Origin: Diploscapter coronatus
Lineage: Eukaryota > Nematoda > Chromadorea > Rhabditida > Rhabditidae
NCBI GenBank assembly: GCA_964036155.1
Contig: OZ038422.1
Coordinates: 32,573,201-32,637,200, forward strand
DNA: 64,000 bases
Reading direction: 5' to 3'
The notes under the pieces: generated by a model
Database searches by the model: none
What the model saw: the letters and a program-made list of their open reading frames with translations, nothing else
What the model was told of the DNA's origin: nothing
Made by a program: the position numbers and the translations under genes
In this document: positions 1-13,500 of the stretch, one piece after another
How the letters are laid out: every line of letters starts with the position of its first letter
Numbering within the stretch: position 1 is the stretch's first letter

Positions 1-3000
1 CGAAAATTGCTGTACTAAAGATGAAACTAAACTCGAATAATCAGGATCTTGATCTATTTCTGCAAATGAAGATAACAACTGCATAATTAAAAGCTATTTG
101 ATTCTATTTTGGAACGAGAGATCGGACTAATCTTTCAGCGTGAATTTGGCGATTCCAAAAATATGGCCGAATGATGCGATTTGCCCAATTGACCTTGTGC
201 GAGATATCACCCATTCGCACGAATCTTCGAGGCTTATTTTAGCAAGTCCAAAAATGTGCTATAATTGCAAGAGCTCGATGAAAAATCGAAGTTTTTCTTA
301 TCAGAGAACACATTTTTTAAATTTAGCCTTTGATTTTAGATGAATTGTGAGATTTTGTTGAACAATGTCAGTGGATGCGAAGCTAGATTGGGTGAGATGA
401 GCGAAATTGGTATTAAGAAAATAATGTAGTGAGATCAAGATGGTATGATAAAAATGAGGTAAGTTAGAATTTAGATTAATAAAATCTCGGCGATTAGTGC
501 GATTAGTAGACCGGCATATTAGCGCATTAGTTCCTCTAACTGAACATAGCATGACCAGGAGGCCTGTGCTACTTTGGAAAGAGGCGGAGTGGGTTCGAAG
601 GGAGAAAAGGAAAAGGGAGGCGGAGAGCCGAAAGACGAGAGCAGCACTTCCTTGTGAGGCAATAACCCGAAAAATACTACGGTAGTGGGTAAATATGGAC
701 CCACTTTAGCTGTGATTTTTTATTCTTTAAAATTATACAAATTTTAAATTTGCTCATTTTGTAACGCCCGTTAGATTTGAATAGAAACCTACGCATTCTT
801 CTGAAACTAGGTTTCGAAAACGAGATAAGTGGAGATGAAAGGGGTTTTACACGGTTTTGTATACGTACTCAATACAAAACTAAATTCCACCTAAAGTGAT
901 AATTTTTCAATTTAGATGTTCTAAAACACAAGCAATTTTCGACGAAAACTGACCACATTGCTAGAAGAATTTGTAGCGTCTAATTTTATCGCCTTGAAAT
1001 GTAGACGATTTTGGCTTATCCCAGGACTTAGTTCAATTCGGAGAATTAGGCGATATTTTCGTCATTTTTGATTTATTCGGACAAATTTCCGAATTTCCAA
1101 AACATGTATTCAAGCTTGGAATACCAAAAATTCAGACTAGACAAGGCTAATTTTAGCTTCATTCTTATGCAAATGCACGTTTTCCTTTGGAGCTAAAATA
1201 ATTGCGCCAAAATTAACGTAGTGAGCTCTTCGGAAAGTTCCTTGTTTATGGTGCGGAATAACAAACAGTTCTAGTGCGTGGTATTTCACGCGAAACGCAC
1301 TGAAAAACCATCAAACATCTCCTCTGATGTATTTTTGAGAAATTTCCGCTTAATCATTGCGCAATTTGTAATCGAAAATGTTAGTGATAGAAGTGAACGT
1401 CGATGTTGGGCTTTCCCACAGTGTGAAAAAGTATGCACTTTTCTCATACAGGAAACAGGACAAGGGCGATTTGACTAACGTCTAAATTTACCATAAGTTA
1501 TTCTGAACCTTCCCTTGTCCATGGTAGACTAGGAAGTCGACGTTGTAAATAATATCCTGAAGGAAGTAGGAACGTTAGTCAAAAAACCAAAATTTTGCTG
1601 TATACATTTTCGAAACAAACTTCCAGAGCCAAATGTTATCGCCGAGCTGCCTAATCCGGTAGCGCCTATTACATGTATCGCGGAAATGGTTATATGAGCA
1701 AAGAACTCGGAGAAATGTCAAATCTCACTATCATCATTGGGTATTTTTTGTTACATTTTTGCTTCGAAATGACCTAGACAAATTACATCTAAATTTCGGA
1801 TTCATCAGGATATGTGTGTCAAGTTTGAAAGCAAAGTGTCGTTATTTAGGCGCACATACATCTTTCAGCATCATTTAGAAGTTTATAATTGCGAAAACGT
1901 GATGTATTCATTCGACAAGAGAAATGATGCGAAGTTCACCCCTTCACTTGAGGATAAAAACATACCTGAAAATTTCACACTAACCCCAATAGTCGTATCA
2001 TCGTTTCACTAGTTTTAATTTGAGAGATGCAATTCAAACTTAACGTATAAAAAAGGAAGTATAAACAAATTTTGTATATGGCGGTGGTGAGCTACCAAGA
2101 ATTTCAATAAAAATGGTCAGACTAAACTTGGCGGAAATAGCGCTACAAAATTTTGTGTGGTATTTGGTGACGCAAAATTTGGTATGAAGGAATCGATTTC
2201 ATGTCTAGGCTTTAAAATGCTGAGACTTACTCAAAATACTTCCTCCTTATTATCCGAGGAAAAGACTCGAATCTTTTATCTCTATTGGTTATCTATAACC
2301 TTAACATTCAGTTAATCTGAGATGAGCCTTGAAATTCGAAAAGCCTATTCACACAAAATGAAAATCCTTCGAAAATGCGGTTGTTCACAAAGGAGTAAAA
2401 ATGAAAGTGATGCGGATATTTTAAAGTCCGGCAGATTTTGATGTATCTTTTTTCGGTGCGGCAAAACTGGAGTTTCTCGCGCATTTGGCAACTGAAATGC
2501 CAAATTCTTTAACTCCGAGAGAGAAGTCGTCTCGAAACGGGAAATGGCCTTTAAATGTTGATCACAAATTGGCGAAACGAACGTTTAAAAAACCTAAAGA
2601 ACTCCCCCACTTGTGGTTCTCCGGATTTTCCAAATTTCACTTCCACAAATATAAATAATTTTCGCAAAATGTGAACATTTTTCTACAAAAATGCTAGACC
2701 TCCAAGGACAAGATATACAATTACATCCGACGGGTCTCGAACATCGAAAATACACATCGTCTTTTTGTTCGCAAGTCGAATGCAAATAACTTTTTGGAAG
2801 TAAATCTGAAGCCCACTTTTTGTCGGACCGACTATATCATCTGCTAACCTTTTCAATAATTCGGCGAAATCTCGTGTTGAACAGTTAAAATTGGATTTGG
2901 CCGTGTTTTCGGCACCAGACAATTTTTTCTTATCGTTGAAATAAATGTCTCTTTGAATGCTTGAAGACTCAAAATTTTGAGGGGGAGTTTAGGATGGTGA

Positions 3001-4407
3001 AAAGAGCAACGCTTAAAGTTTGATGTGGAACTCCCAATTTGAACGTCGGCACGCAAAACTAGAACCTTTAAAACACATGTGTCGTAATAATTCGACCAAA
3101 TTTAAAATCGAGATAGAAGAGATAGAGCAATTTTGAGGTTAACCGTGCAAAACATGAACAAAATTTCGTTCCCCCTAGAATAGCTAATTAGCATGTATCT
3201 CAGATGGTGTATCATAAACAAAAACGCGGGCCGAGAATTCGAAAAGTTTCCCGAATGCAAAAGTTATGAATGAAGTACATCTATTTTAACTCTGATCATG
3301 CAAGCCTATAAAATATTCTATGTGAATGAAAAGGTTCGAAAAAGAAAAAAATCTCACGTAGAATGCCGGAATTTATAGGTCAATTTGCAAAGTTATATGA
3401 AACACAATAGAAGATCATCATTTATTATATCATTTGGCATTATCAGATAGCGAAAATTCACGCTAATGCAAACTGAGAGCGTCAAAGACATCGAATTTTC
3501 CGACTCAACTGCGTCATTTACTAGCTCAAATTTGTAGAATGTCCATAAATAATAATCTTGCAATATTTTTAGAAAACATAAAAATGTACAAGAGACTGAT
3601 TTTTGGATCTACAACGATGTCGCGTAATACTTTGATAAATGGGTGAAGGTATAACAGTGGAAATATGTTTCGCGAATAAGGTGAGAACCTGTAAATATAT
3701 CAAACGAATATAATTGATCATCATCTTTCGCCAAATTCGCCGCACTTTGTGACGCAAAATTGCAAAAGTGCATCGTCGTATCGCTGGGAAATGCTTTGTG
3801 ATCGACGGAAATTGCTAATTGGTGATCTGAACAAATTTGGAGGAATCGGAAGAAGAGTAACGTAAAATTCAAAGCTCGACGAGAATAGCAGCACGGAAAA
3901 CTGAAAGTCGACGTAAAACGCTGTAGCGTAAAAGTGAAGACTACGCTCGTGACGCTAATTTTCACGTTTAGCGTAAATAAATGAACGACTGATAATCCAA
4001 TCACAAATTATGTGGAGTCGACCCTTACAACATGTTGAAGGATAGGTCAGGAAAGCCATTTGAGATGGTGGATTTTAAATGTGTCTAGAAGCAGGTCCAC
4101 TTACGATTTCACTACGATACGCTCATCACTAATGTGGATTGGATTAAATTAAGCATACGCTTTATCTACTCGTCGTTAAATATAATATGATTGGAGAAAA
4201 ACAGCTGATGATGGTCTTAACCCAATTTTATGAAGAGAAAAATATTTTATGACTTGCAGAAACGGAGTCTTGCGAAATTTGTTCGACCACGTGATTTATC
4301 AACAGAACAATTTATAGTAATAAAGAATTGAGTTTTTGAACTTTTATCGATGAAAGAATAATCTCGGTATTTTCTGCTCGAAATTGTTTTCGATATGTGC
4401 GCGGCTT
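1..4407. other. AT-rich stretch without a recognisable gene
   Basis: I see no gene here. Open frames are short (131 residues at most, minus strand near 3609-4004), have no recognisable motif, and do not join through plausible splice sites into a longer protein. A 79-residue minus-strand frame near 2683-2922 has balanced composition and could be a decayed exon, but nothing supports it. The DNA resembles the other long intergenic stretches of the window. Confidence 0.5.
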
Positions 4408-4655
4408 GGCCTCTTACACCAGTTAATCTTGCCGTTTTGTAGAAGTTACCCTCTTTGTAAACGTAGTACACTTCATATAAGGAATAGAAACGGGACGAGG
4501 TAGGCTAATTTTTGCTAAAATAATCTACTCAATGCATTCATTATTTGAGATCAAATTAGCCTACCTTGCCCTATCCCTATTCCCTATATGAAATGTACCA
4601 AGTTTACGAAGGGGTAGCTTCTACAAAAGGATGAGAGTAACTAGTGCAAGAGACC
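4408..4655. repeat. Hairpin MITE, family D, copy 1 (248 bp)
   Basis: A long imperfect inverted repeat. The outer ends read GGCCTCTTACACCAGTTA and, reverse-complemented on the right, GGTCTCTTGCACTAGTTA. The arms continue inward (TTGTAGAAGNTACCC, then TAGGCTAATTT on both sides), so most of the element folds into one hairpin. The flanks CGCGGCTT and CGCAACTT look like a decayed target duplication. The ends match those of the element at 25258-25399, so these are two members of one non-autonomous family. No coding capacity. Confidence 0.75.
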
Positions 4656-5971
4656 CGCAACTTCCTTTCCTCGAATCAAATATGCGCATTTCTAGGTAAC
4701 ATTTCTCGCCCCACCGACTGATAAGGAATTGGAAATTTGATGACGTAACCACCGATAAGGAAAGTGATAACCGGGAAGGGGGAGTTGAAAACGAAACATA
4801 AATGATAAATATTCCTGGATGAACTCGCTGAACTTAGATATGTTTGGTACGTAGCACATTGATAATTCATCAACTACCGTAAAAGTGCAGAATATTAAAG
4901 TAAAGATGAAAATTGTAGCAGGAATGGCAACTTTCTGAATGATTGGCAAATTTCTGTCAGAAGAAATGTTCGTCATATGGTAAATTAAGGACTTGACGGA
5001 AAAGCGGGTCAAACGAAGGAACGCCTTTGTGACGCACTATACGAGAATTCTGGGCGATGACGAAATAGTCAGAAAATTGCTTTCCTTATGCGGCTTGGAA
5101 TACTTGATTCCAAACTGGCTACGATAACTCATGACTTGGGCGATAAGTGGATGATTCATTCCATTTTTTAGTGAACGTAGACATTTTTGTTGATTATTTC
5201 AACACGATGTTATTTTTTCGTACATCAAAAATATATGCTGAAAAAGTCAACTCGAATTGTTCAATTTGTATTGTAGTGGAATGGGGATGACCCTTTACCC
5301 TTTGAGTTGTCGTTCGTGACCTTTTTAAATGAGATTACTCCGTCGATTTGTAAAGTAGTGAAATGCGCAATGTGTTCGAAAAACGTGCGCTACACTAGAG
5401 GTGATTGCGAAATTTTCTCATCTTTGGAATGAAGATGAATATTTTAGCAATCTGGGAGATATGAAATAAAATGAATAAAATGATTGCTTTTTCATTTTGT
5501 TAAGTTTTGATTTACATATGAATCACGCTCTATTTTCATGCACATGGCATAACGCAATAGGTTATCCAGTTTTCGCAGTGGAAATGGAAGAATACTTTGT
5601 CACTCACTTTCCCTCTGTGATGTCGATTATATTTCCCTTTCGTCTGTCTCTTTCCGCATTATTTCCTCCCGTCCCAAATCCGGTTGGCTCTCGTGGATTC
5701 GGTTGATCGAATATCGGCATGTGGCAATTGCCTTCGAACCCCCGGCTTGATTCTTTGGCAGATACAAAGTTTGATTTGGGAAATATCGATTTCTCGAAAA
5801 TTTCCCCGTGCTCTTCAAGTGTATTCTATTTTGAAGGTCACTATTATTCAGGTTGCTGTTTTCATCGAATCGATTTGCAGCGTTCCCTATGTGAAGAGGA
5901 ATGTTCATTTACTGGCAGATATCTATTTTTATCATTATTACTCTGTTGATAAGGTAGTTTTTAATTTATAG
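4656..5971. other. Upstream region of the Cys-repeat gene
   Basis: No confident gene. A plus-strand open frame at 5684-5954 ends at a possible donor (GATAAG|GTAGTT) in the phase needed to join the first sure exon at 5972, so it may hold the missing 5' exon of the Cys-repeat gene. Its sequence is not convincing as protein, and no clear signal peptide lies at its start. Confidence 0.35.
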
Positions 5972-6936
5972 GAAAACATCGAACTATTTATTAGGATATC
6001 AAATGGCCAATTTCTGGGCAGTTCGCTGTACAATGCGATGCTCGGCTATGGCGGAAGCGATATGTGTCGATACATCTCCTGTCCTTTCGGGCAGTACTGC
6101 TGGAATGGCAACTGTTTGAGCTCCACGATGGGTGGAATGGGTGGAATTGGCGGAATTGGCGCTTATGGGTCTCGGTAAAGGCTTAAAAAAGGCAGCCTGG
6201 AACCTCAAGTCCTCAAGCCATGCGAAATAGTGTGAGAAAAGAGTAGTTTCCCTACCATCCTTCACCCTATTTCGCACGGCTCGAGGTTTCTAAATAATCT
6301 TAAAAAATTACCTATAGAATGTTTTCTATCTAGGGGCCTATCAGCGCTTACCTCCGCTGCGGCTCTTTATGGGAGTTCGCCCTATACAGCTGCCGCAGCT
6401 ACAACTGGAGCACTGGCACCTTACACCATGAGCGGATACGGCCTTGGAACTGGAATCGGTGGCCTGGGAACTATGAGCGGTAAGAATGCGATTTGGTCGA
6501 AATCGCGAAAGTTACGATTCAGGAGTGATGCCCTGTAATCTCATGCAGCAATGCTTGAACGGCCAGATCTGCGTCAACGGGTTTTGCGCCAAGAGCAACA
6601 TTGCTTACTCTGGAAGTCAGGTCATGCAAAGTGCATCAAGTATGATAGGACTCATCGTTTATTGTTCATCGAATAATGATTTAGCATGCATGACAGGATC
6701 GGTCTGTCCTGTCGGAGAATATTGTATGATGGGCTATTGCATCAAAAATGTCATGTCAACGACGTTCGGTAGTCATTGAATGATTTCTGACCCATTATCG
6801 ATCGATTTCAGCATGTCACCTGGGAGTGACCTGTCCGACGGGCATGATCTGCCAGTTAGGTCGATGCCTTCCAAACGGATTACCACTCCCGGCTATGAAC
6901 ACCAACACTGGCATTATACCTTACGGCAAAAAATAA
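5972..6936 (+). CDS. Secreted-type protein with four CxGxC-like cysteine repeats
   Basis: Five exons join across short introns into one frame that ends at 6934-6936, just before AATAAA. The protein has four copies of a compact cysteine unit of the form C-x4/5-CP-x-G-x2-C-x2-G-x-[19 protein letters not shown], then [38 protein letters not shown] and [20 protein letters not shown] Gly/Ala/Tyr-rich linker (GIGGIGAYG and [10 protein letters not shown]) separates units 1 and 2. Such spacing fits small disulphide-bonded extracellular modules like the EB/lustrin-type units common in nematodes, but I cannot name a family. The 5' end is unresolved: no signal peptide is seen yet, and an upstream exon in 5684-5954 would splice in phase. 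The intron at about 6177-6334 carries a hairpin element. Secretion is inference. Confidence 0.7.
6199..6290. repeat. Hairpin element, family F, inside an intron
   Basis: A 92-bp inverted repeat: the left arm GGAACCTCAAG...CCATGCGAAATAG pairs with the right arm CTATTTCGCACGGCTCGAGGTTTC. It lies inside the intron between the first and second Cys-repeat exons and explains why that intron is longer than its neighbours. The inner GCGAAATAGT word recurs in the element at 56352-56491. Confidence 0.65.
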
Positions 6937-7283
6937 CAAATAAAACCTTTATTTTTATTGATGATAGTTTTATTGAAGTACGAAAGGTGATATTCCAAGG
7001 TCATTCTATCGATGTAAAGAACAGCGACGAAAAAGTGTGACAGAAATGAATAAAGTGGGGGGAAAAGAAAAGGGACAATGATAATCACTATCATTTACGT
7101 GACCCCGAGGCGTTGAGATGTGAAATGAAATGATAGAACTCGATTTCATTCACATTCAGTATGATGAATCTCGAGCGTTAATATCGCTCTTCATATTTCG
7201 TTTCTCTTATTAAATTTCGCCTTTTTCGACTTCATTTGCATTTCATTAGACTTTTAGCGGGTGAAACTGAACTTTCAGCAAAA

Positions 7284-7852
7284 ATGCGACTTCTCCTTCG
7301 AATTGCAATTCTTTTTATCGCAACTTACTATGCCTATTCGGATATTCTGCCGACGATTCGGAAGGTTCAAAGTGTCGCCGTCAAGGGAAAATTGCTCTGC
7401 AATGGAAAACCCTACGAGAAGGCTAGATTGAAACTCTATGAGGTCGATCCAGGTAGATCACTTTTCTCGCGAAAAAAATGCTTTGAATTTTCAAGTTGTC
7501 GACACTTTGATGTCCGAGCAACTGTCCGATGCAAGCGGTGAATTCAACATGAAGGGCAATGATACGGAATGGACCACCATCGACGCCAAGTATGCTATTT
7601 TGATAAGTTAGAAATTTGTCTATCTCTTCAGATTGAACATCTACCACAACTGTGAGGATGAGGCAATTGTAGGAAGAACGTGTAACTTTTTGAAGTAAAT
7701 TAAAAAATTTTCAGGAGTGCTGGAGAAAGATCCAAATCAACATCCCCGATGACTTCGTCACCGAAGGAGCCATTCCAAATAAGACTTTCGATGCAGGAAT
7801 TTTGAACCTGAACGCGAAGTACCCTGGCGAGAGCCGTGATTGCATCAACTAA
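7284..7852 (+). CDS. Transthyretin-like (TTR-52/TTL type) secreted protein
   Basis: Four exons give about 145 residues, the usual length of the nematode TTL family. The start ATG lies three bases after ACTTTCAGCAAA, a likely trans-splice acceptor. Residues 1-19 are a signal peptide (MRLLLRIAILFIATYYAYS). The TTL hallmarks follow: VKGKLLCNGKPYEKARLKLY (first strands), DASGEFNMKG, then LNIYHNC and a C-terminal ECWRKIQINIPDDFV block, with the typical four cysteines. These transthyretin/5-hydroxyisourate-hydrolase-fold proteins are secreted; characterised members act as extracellular adaptors (for example TTR-52 in corpse recognition), but most have no known ligand. Introns are about 44-46 bases and AATAAA follows at 7869. 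The family identification is firm; the precise orthologue is not determinable. Confidence 0.93.
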
Positions 7853-7874
7853 CTTCAAATTTCTGTAAAATAAA

Positions 7875-10573
7875 GATTTTTCGAACTTTTCGCAACTTTT
7901 TTATCGAAGTTTGTTCGGGGACACTCCCGCTCCCTGAAGTGTCAACATTTCACCCATTGTCACTCGCACACAATTGTCGTTTGAAGCGGAGAGCGCGAGG
8001 AGAAAACGAGCGAGAAATCGCCGAATTAACACTCCTTCGGGCTGTGTTTTGCGGGTGTTGGGCCGCGAGAATCTCCGTCCTCTGGGGACGCATCGCTCGG
8101 AGCTCAAAAACGCGCAGGCGACGACAACGAAAAGCGCTGAGCTGAGATTTGAGCGAGATATTTGACTTGTCACCAAGCAAGGGTATGTAAAGTTGTCAAA
8201 TTTTCTGCTTGAAATGGCGACTTTTCTCACTTTAACCCCATGGATTCTCTACCAAGCCATTGTCTCAGAGTGAGAGAGATTTATCAGAAGTTGCCATCTT
8301 CTTCGCGAATACCATTAGGGAAGCTTTAGTGGGGAAGGCAGGCAGGCAGTAAAAGAGGAAGGGGCTTAGAATTCACGAAATCTCTCGCCTCTTCTTCCAG
8401 CAGCGCGCTCAGCCCCGCGATGCTCGTTTAGAGCTGCCATCTCGACGGACAGAAACAAGTGATTCATCTTCATTTCGCGACGCTTATAAGCCCACTCTCT
8501 CGCTTGCTCGCGTTCATCTACTCGTGAAATCTGCAAGAACGTGATGCACTGCATAAAATCATTCGGTTTTAGGAATTCATTCGTCCTTCCCCTCTCCCCT
8601 CACTGCTCCCCGAGGACTTGCGTAGGGTCACAATCGCGGTTCCAACACACATTCCAAATAACACCGAGACAATCAGAGTCCAGAATTACATGAGAATCAC
8701 GAAAATCGAGCTAATTCGATGAAATATTGCTCGAAACTAGAATGATAAGACGGCGATAAATTTGAGCGGAACAAATTCGTCAAATTGTCGAACAATTGCC
8801 AGAGAATCATTATCTACTAGGCGGATCAAGCCTTTGAACGAGCCGCTAAAGAATATTCTTCGAGCTTGGGATAATATTTGGATTTCGCCCAAATTCTTCT
8901 GTAGGGAAAAGACCTCCCACAATTCAAAATGGAATGATGTGGATACAGTATCTCGTGAAATTTCCACTCAATATTTCATCGGTCAAATCTTCTCGATGTT
9001 CTCGTTAACACGCACACACCGCTCCGACCATTATATCGATGCGCGCATCCTTGACAATCGCTTCGAGTGAGACGTCGTAAAATCAGCCGTGTCTTCGGTA
9101 TCACATTGGAAATTCCTCATTACAAAAACACAAACGTAAAGAAGTAAGCGAGTAAAAACGACTCGCCGCAATTCATCAATATGCGATCGTCTTTTCCACC
9201 CATCAAATTAGCATGGCCTACAGTTATTCATAACATCTTGAGTGAATGCAGAGTTTACTGTAGCTTTTCGAAATGGACTAAAATATCTCAGGAAATAGTT
9301 GATAATTTCTCAGAATTTAATTCCCCTCTTTCTCACTTTTAAAGTGTGCCGCTTACAAATCCTCACCCAAACCACCAACCATCTGTCAATTTGGCTTCTC
9401 TCGGCTCTCCTCGGAAGACCCGCTATTTCACCCTACTCCCTCTAATTCCAAAACCGACGCGTTGAAGCACTAATCCCGGCAATGATACCATCTTTCTGAA
9501 ATGTGCCTGAAATTCTCGAAAGATTTCGCATTTAGGCCCTGGTGGAACTGGTAATTCGACGAAGAAAATAACTCTTCATGCAAAATTAGACAAAGAAATA
9601 TTTATGATCCAGTATCACAATACTGACCCCAGCTGGATAGCCATACACCTCCAGTCTGCCCCCTAATTAGCATATCTCCCTTTTATGTCCCGATTCGAGA
9701 TTCTTTCGGACTGCCGCGAACAAATTTTATTGCCTCCATCATCACACCTACTATGTTTATGGCCCTATCGGCACTAATTTGGACGCACTATACGTAGATT
9801 TGTCGAGAGAAGTGGAATTGTGTCTAACTTTGCCGAGCTGTCACGAGACAATCGCGCAAATCGTCAATTTATCCGGCAAAATCTCGGACATCCTTATCTG
9901 CATCTTCCGATCTTCTCATCCCAGCAAACATGCATCAATTCGTTCGCACGGCCTGCGAGAGCAGCTCGCAAGATGCTTATCGCCACAATTGCCGCATAAC
10001 TGGCAGACAATGAGACAATGATTCAATTAGCATAAGAATTGCCGAAATCTAGCAAAATGTGAGAGAGTTCAGTTTGAAATTGAAAAATGGAAGAAAATCA
10101 ATATCGCGAAAAGGCGAATTGATTTGAAACCTTCGCTTGCCTTGCAAATTGTATGTCACAAGGGGGGTTGGCGCGCTACCGTAATCCCTCGCCTTCTCCA
10201 ATTAGCCATTTCACGTCTCTCACCTGTACATTCGAACTGGAGGAAGGAGACGTTTGAATTTCCCCCGTGTTTTCGCCTTTCGTCTCGCTATTTCTGCCAG
10301 ATCATCTGTCTGCATCTTTCGGACTCTCTTCATTTTCTTCGCTCGCTGGTGTCTTCCACTTCATTGGCCCAAGCTTTGAGGTCTTTCTGGTAGCGAGGCC
10401 ACGCCCTCTTTTCACGGCTTCAGTCTTTCGCGCTTTGGAAGAAGACGAGTATTCCGCGATGCGACGACAAACCGAACAAACCTCCTCGTTTACGACTTTA
10501 AGAATTCATTCTTAAATTTTTGCGAATTTACCTGAACAAGTTCAGAACTTGAATTTTTAGCAAATTTTTAGGA
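7875..10573. other. Gene-free upstream region of mab-9
   Basis: About 2.7 kb with no convincing exon on either strand. It is richer in GC patches (around 7980-8160, 8380-8520 and 9950-10450) than the other gene-free stretches, which would fit regulatory DNA for the developmental T-box gene that starts at 10574. A short AGGC run lies at about 8337-8348. The regulatory role is inference from position. Confidence 0.4.
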
Positions 10574-13500
10574 ATGTCTACTAATTGCCTGAAGCGGTCA
10601 CATTCCCCTAGTAGTCCGAATTCTGAAAGCCCCGATCCAGATCGAACTTTGGATTTTCCATCTCAAATCGCCTCGACGAGTTCACCCCCGAAGAGACCGC
10701 GGTTTTCGATCGATCAACTCTTGGAGGAACGGGAAAGCAAGAATTCGGTCAGTGTTGACATTCGTACTTGCAATTCAATGCTATCTCAGTTTTTTTTTTT
10801 TTTTTTAAATTGTTTTAAATTTATATATTTGAAGGAAGAAAATGACAAATCTCTCGTCAAGCCAGAAATCGATGAGTTGCTCGAGGGCAAGGAGGACATC
10901 GCCTCGCCCGTCAGACCACAGAAACTCAAAAGATCGCACCTCTTGAAAAACTCGCTGTCGGAGTATCGGTTTGGAAAAGGAAAAGTTCGACTTTCATAAT
11001 CATCAAATATCTTCGAAAGTGCTGCAAAATTAGGGCTTCCGTCTCGAGAACCTGCAATGTCGTTTGGAGGGCGCTGAGCTCTGGAAGTCGTTCTATGACT
11101 TGGAAACGGAGATGATCATTACGAAGAGTGGACGGTACGTAGAAATTTACCTCTATTAGCTTATTCTACTCGATTTCGTCCATCCGGCACATGGTTTCGC
11201 GCTCAATTTTCGTAATGAGCCGCGTTTTTCAAATTTGGCAAATTCCCTCTGCCGTATCAGAGCAGCGTTACCCTACACGCTGGACCCGCTGCCATTTCGC
11301 AGATGAGTCGTGAAATTAGCCGTTTTCTGCACGTTTACGTCTTCACGAATGGCTCTCCATTGTGAAGAAGCACTTAAGATAATAGGTTGACAAAGCGCGC
11401 GCTAGCACTTTGACTTTTGCCAGTCGTTAAACTGAGCGCTAATTACAGAGCATCTCACCTAATTCCTCGGAAAGTGACTTGATGGAATTACTCTTTGCAC
11501 TTTGTGAAATTGAAATTCACGAATTTCTGCGTGCTGCGGGCCAAAATGTTCACAGATTACTGTGAATTTCATCATTTCACGGAGAAGCTGAAATCTATGA
11601 TGAAATTTTTGAGTCATAAATTGATGGTGGGGATTTTGAAATTGGCGAAGGTTTTTGCGCAGCAATAATCATTAGCCGTATAATTGGAATTGCACGAGGA
11701 GAATTGGTTATTGGATCAGATTTCTACAGTATACGCCTAAATCCCCCTTTTGCATTGAAATGTCGTCGTGAACATAATTGCAAATCTGCTCTTTATGCAG
11801 ATTGAATTAGACAAATCTGTCGTTTTCCTCCTCTCCACTTATTTTATTGCTATCGCCTCTTTTATGTGCTTTCTTTGCATATTGTTCGCTGTGAAGGCGA
11901 ACCTGATAGGCGCTACGGTAATAAAGTTATTAGTGTCAGTTATAAGGAGGTCGTAAGGAGTTATGATAGTTGCGATAGGTCTCTAGAGAAGGTTATCATT
12001 TTACTGAAGTTCAGGGGGTGTATTCAGCGACTATTTCCGATCAAAATCCGCTATCATTACACTTGATTTCTCCAAACACTTTGCGCACTTTCAGGAGAAA
12101 TTTTATTGCATTTTCATTTCATCGCTCGACTTCCACAACGACCATAAATTACCCACTTCTTCTTACCGCATACCGTAATTTTAATGTGCTGCAAAAAAGC
12201 TGGGCGTGGCGCCGAAAATATGCAAACCAGGCGCGCAATTTTTGACGAGAAAACAAGGAGGCTGCTGTTCGGCTGTGTGTGTATGTGTGTGTGTTGTGTT
12301 GTGGCGGCAAATCAAAGCCAATTTGCAATACAAAAGAAAGACACGCGTATCGTTTCGTCTCAAAGCAGGTTCCCTCAACGGATGACTGAATTAGAATAAT
12401 ACTGGGTGAAAGAATGGACGGGTGTAAAAATAAACTTGAAAATATTGCTAACTAATGATAAATTAACATTGTTACGTTTTTACTTTGACTGCATTCATTA
12501 TTCATATGTTCAGAAGAGAGCATTTCAAAATGGTAACGATATTTCATGTTTACCATAAAATTTAGGCGGATGTTCCCGACTGTCAAAGTGTCGCTATTCA
12601 ATATGGAGGCTGACGCGTTATACTACGTATTTCTGGATGTGATCAGAGTTGACTCGAAGCGGTACGCATTTTTGACTACGAATTTCCACAAATCCAGACG
12701 AATTTTAAGGTATCGATACATTTACGGCAAATCGTCTTGGCAAGCCGCTGGAAAGGCCGAACCAGAGCATAAAAATCGTCTACATCTTCATCCGGACAGC
12801 CCCTTCACTGGTGAACAGGTGGTTTCTAAATTCTCGTTTTGGACCTGATTTGGGGAACTTTTGCAATTTTAGCTCCAGAAACAGGTCATCAACTTTGAGA
12901 AAGCCAAACTGACGAACAATGAAGTGGATAGGGCTGGACATGTAGGGAGTCTCTTTTCCTCTTTATGGATTTAGATTTGAGCATTTCTAGCTCGTTCTTA
13001 CCTCGATGCACAAGTATCAGCCCAGAATTCACGTGGTGGTTCGGGATAAATCCAACCCACTTGAGCCCAATAAGGTTAGTTGAATGAGTTTCATACTTTT
13101 GAGGAGAAAATAATCTAGGTGAATCTGGAGAACGAAGAATACCGAACGTTCGAATTCCCTGAGACTCAATTCATGGCTGTCACTGCCTATCAGAATCAAT
13201 TAGTACTGAAATTTGAGCGTTTTTCGCAGTTTTTGGATACAAATTTTAGATCACCAAGTTGAAGATCGAAAAGAACCCTTTCGCGAAAGGTTTTCGTGAT
13301 CCGAGCGGTCGATCGCCAGACTATGAGGGGTACTTTCTTAATCGTTTTCCTTTCAAATTAAACAAACAATGGATTTAGCGAGCCCCGACTGGATACATTC
13401 CCCCTCATATCTCCAAATGGAGCGCCGAATATTCTGCTGCATAATCTATTGCTTCAGCAACAATGTAAATTCTCTTCGAGTCTTTTTTTTTTTTTTTTTT

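Noticed and set aside
3609..4004. 131-residue minus-strand open frame
   Set aside because: Phe/Ser/Thr-rich translation of AT-rich DNA with a GCGTAA-type repeat; no motif, no exon partners.
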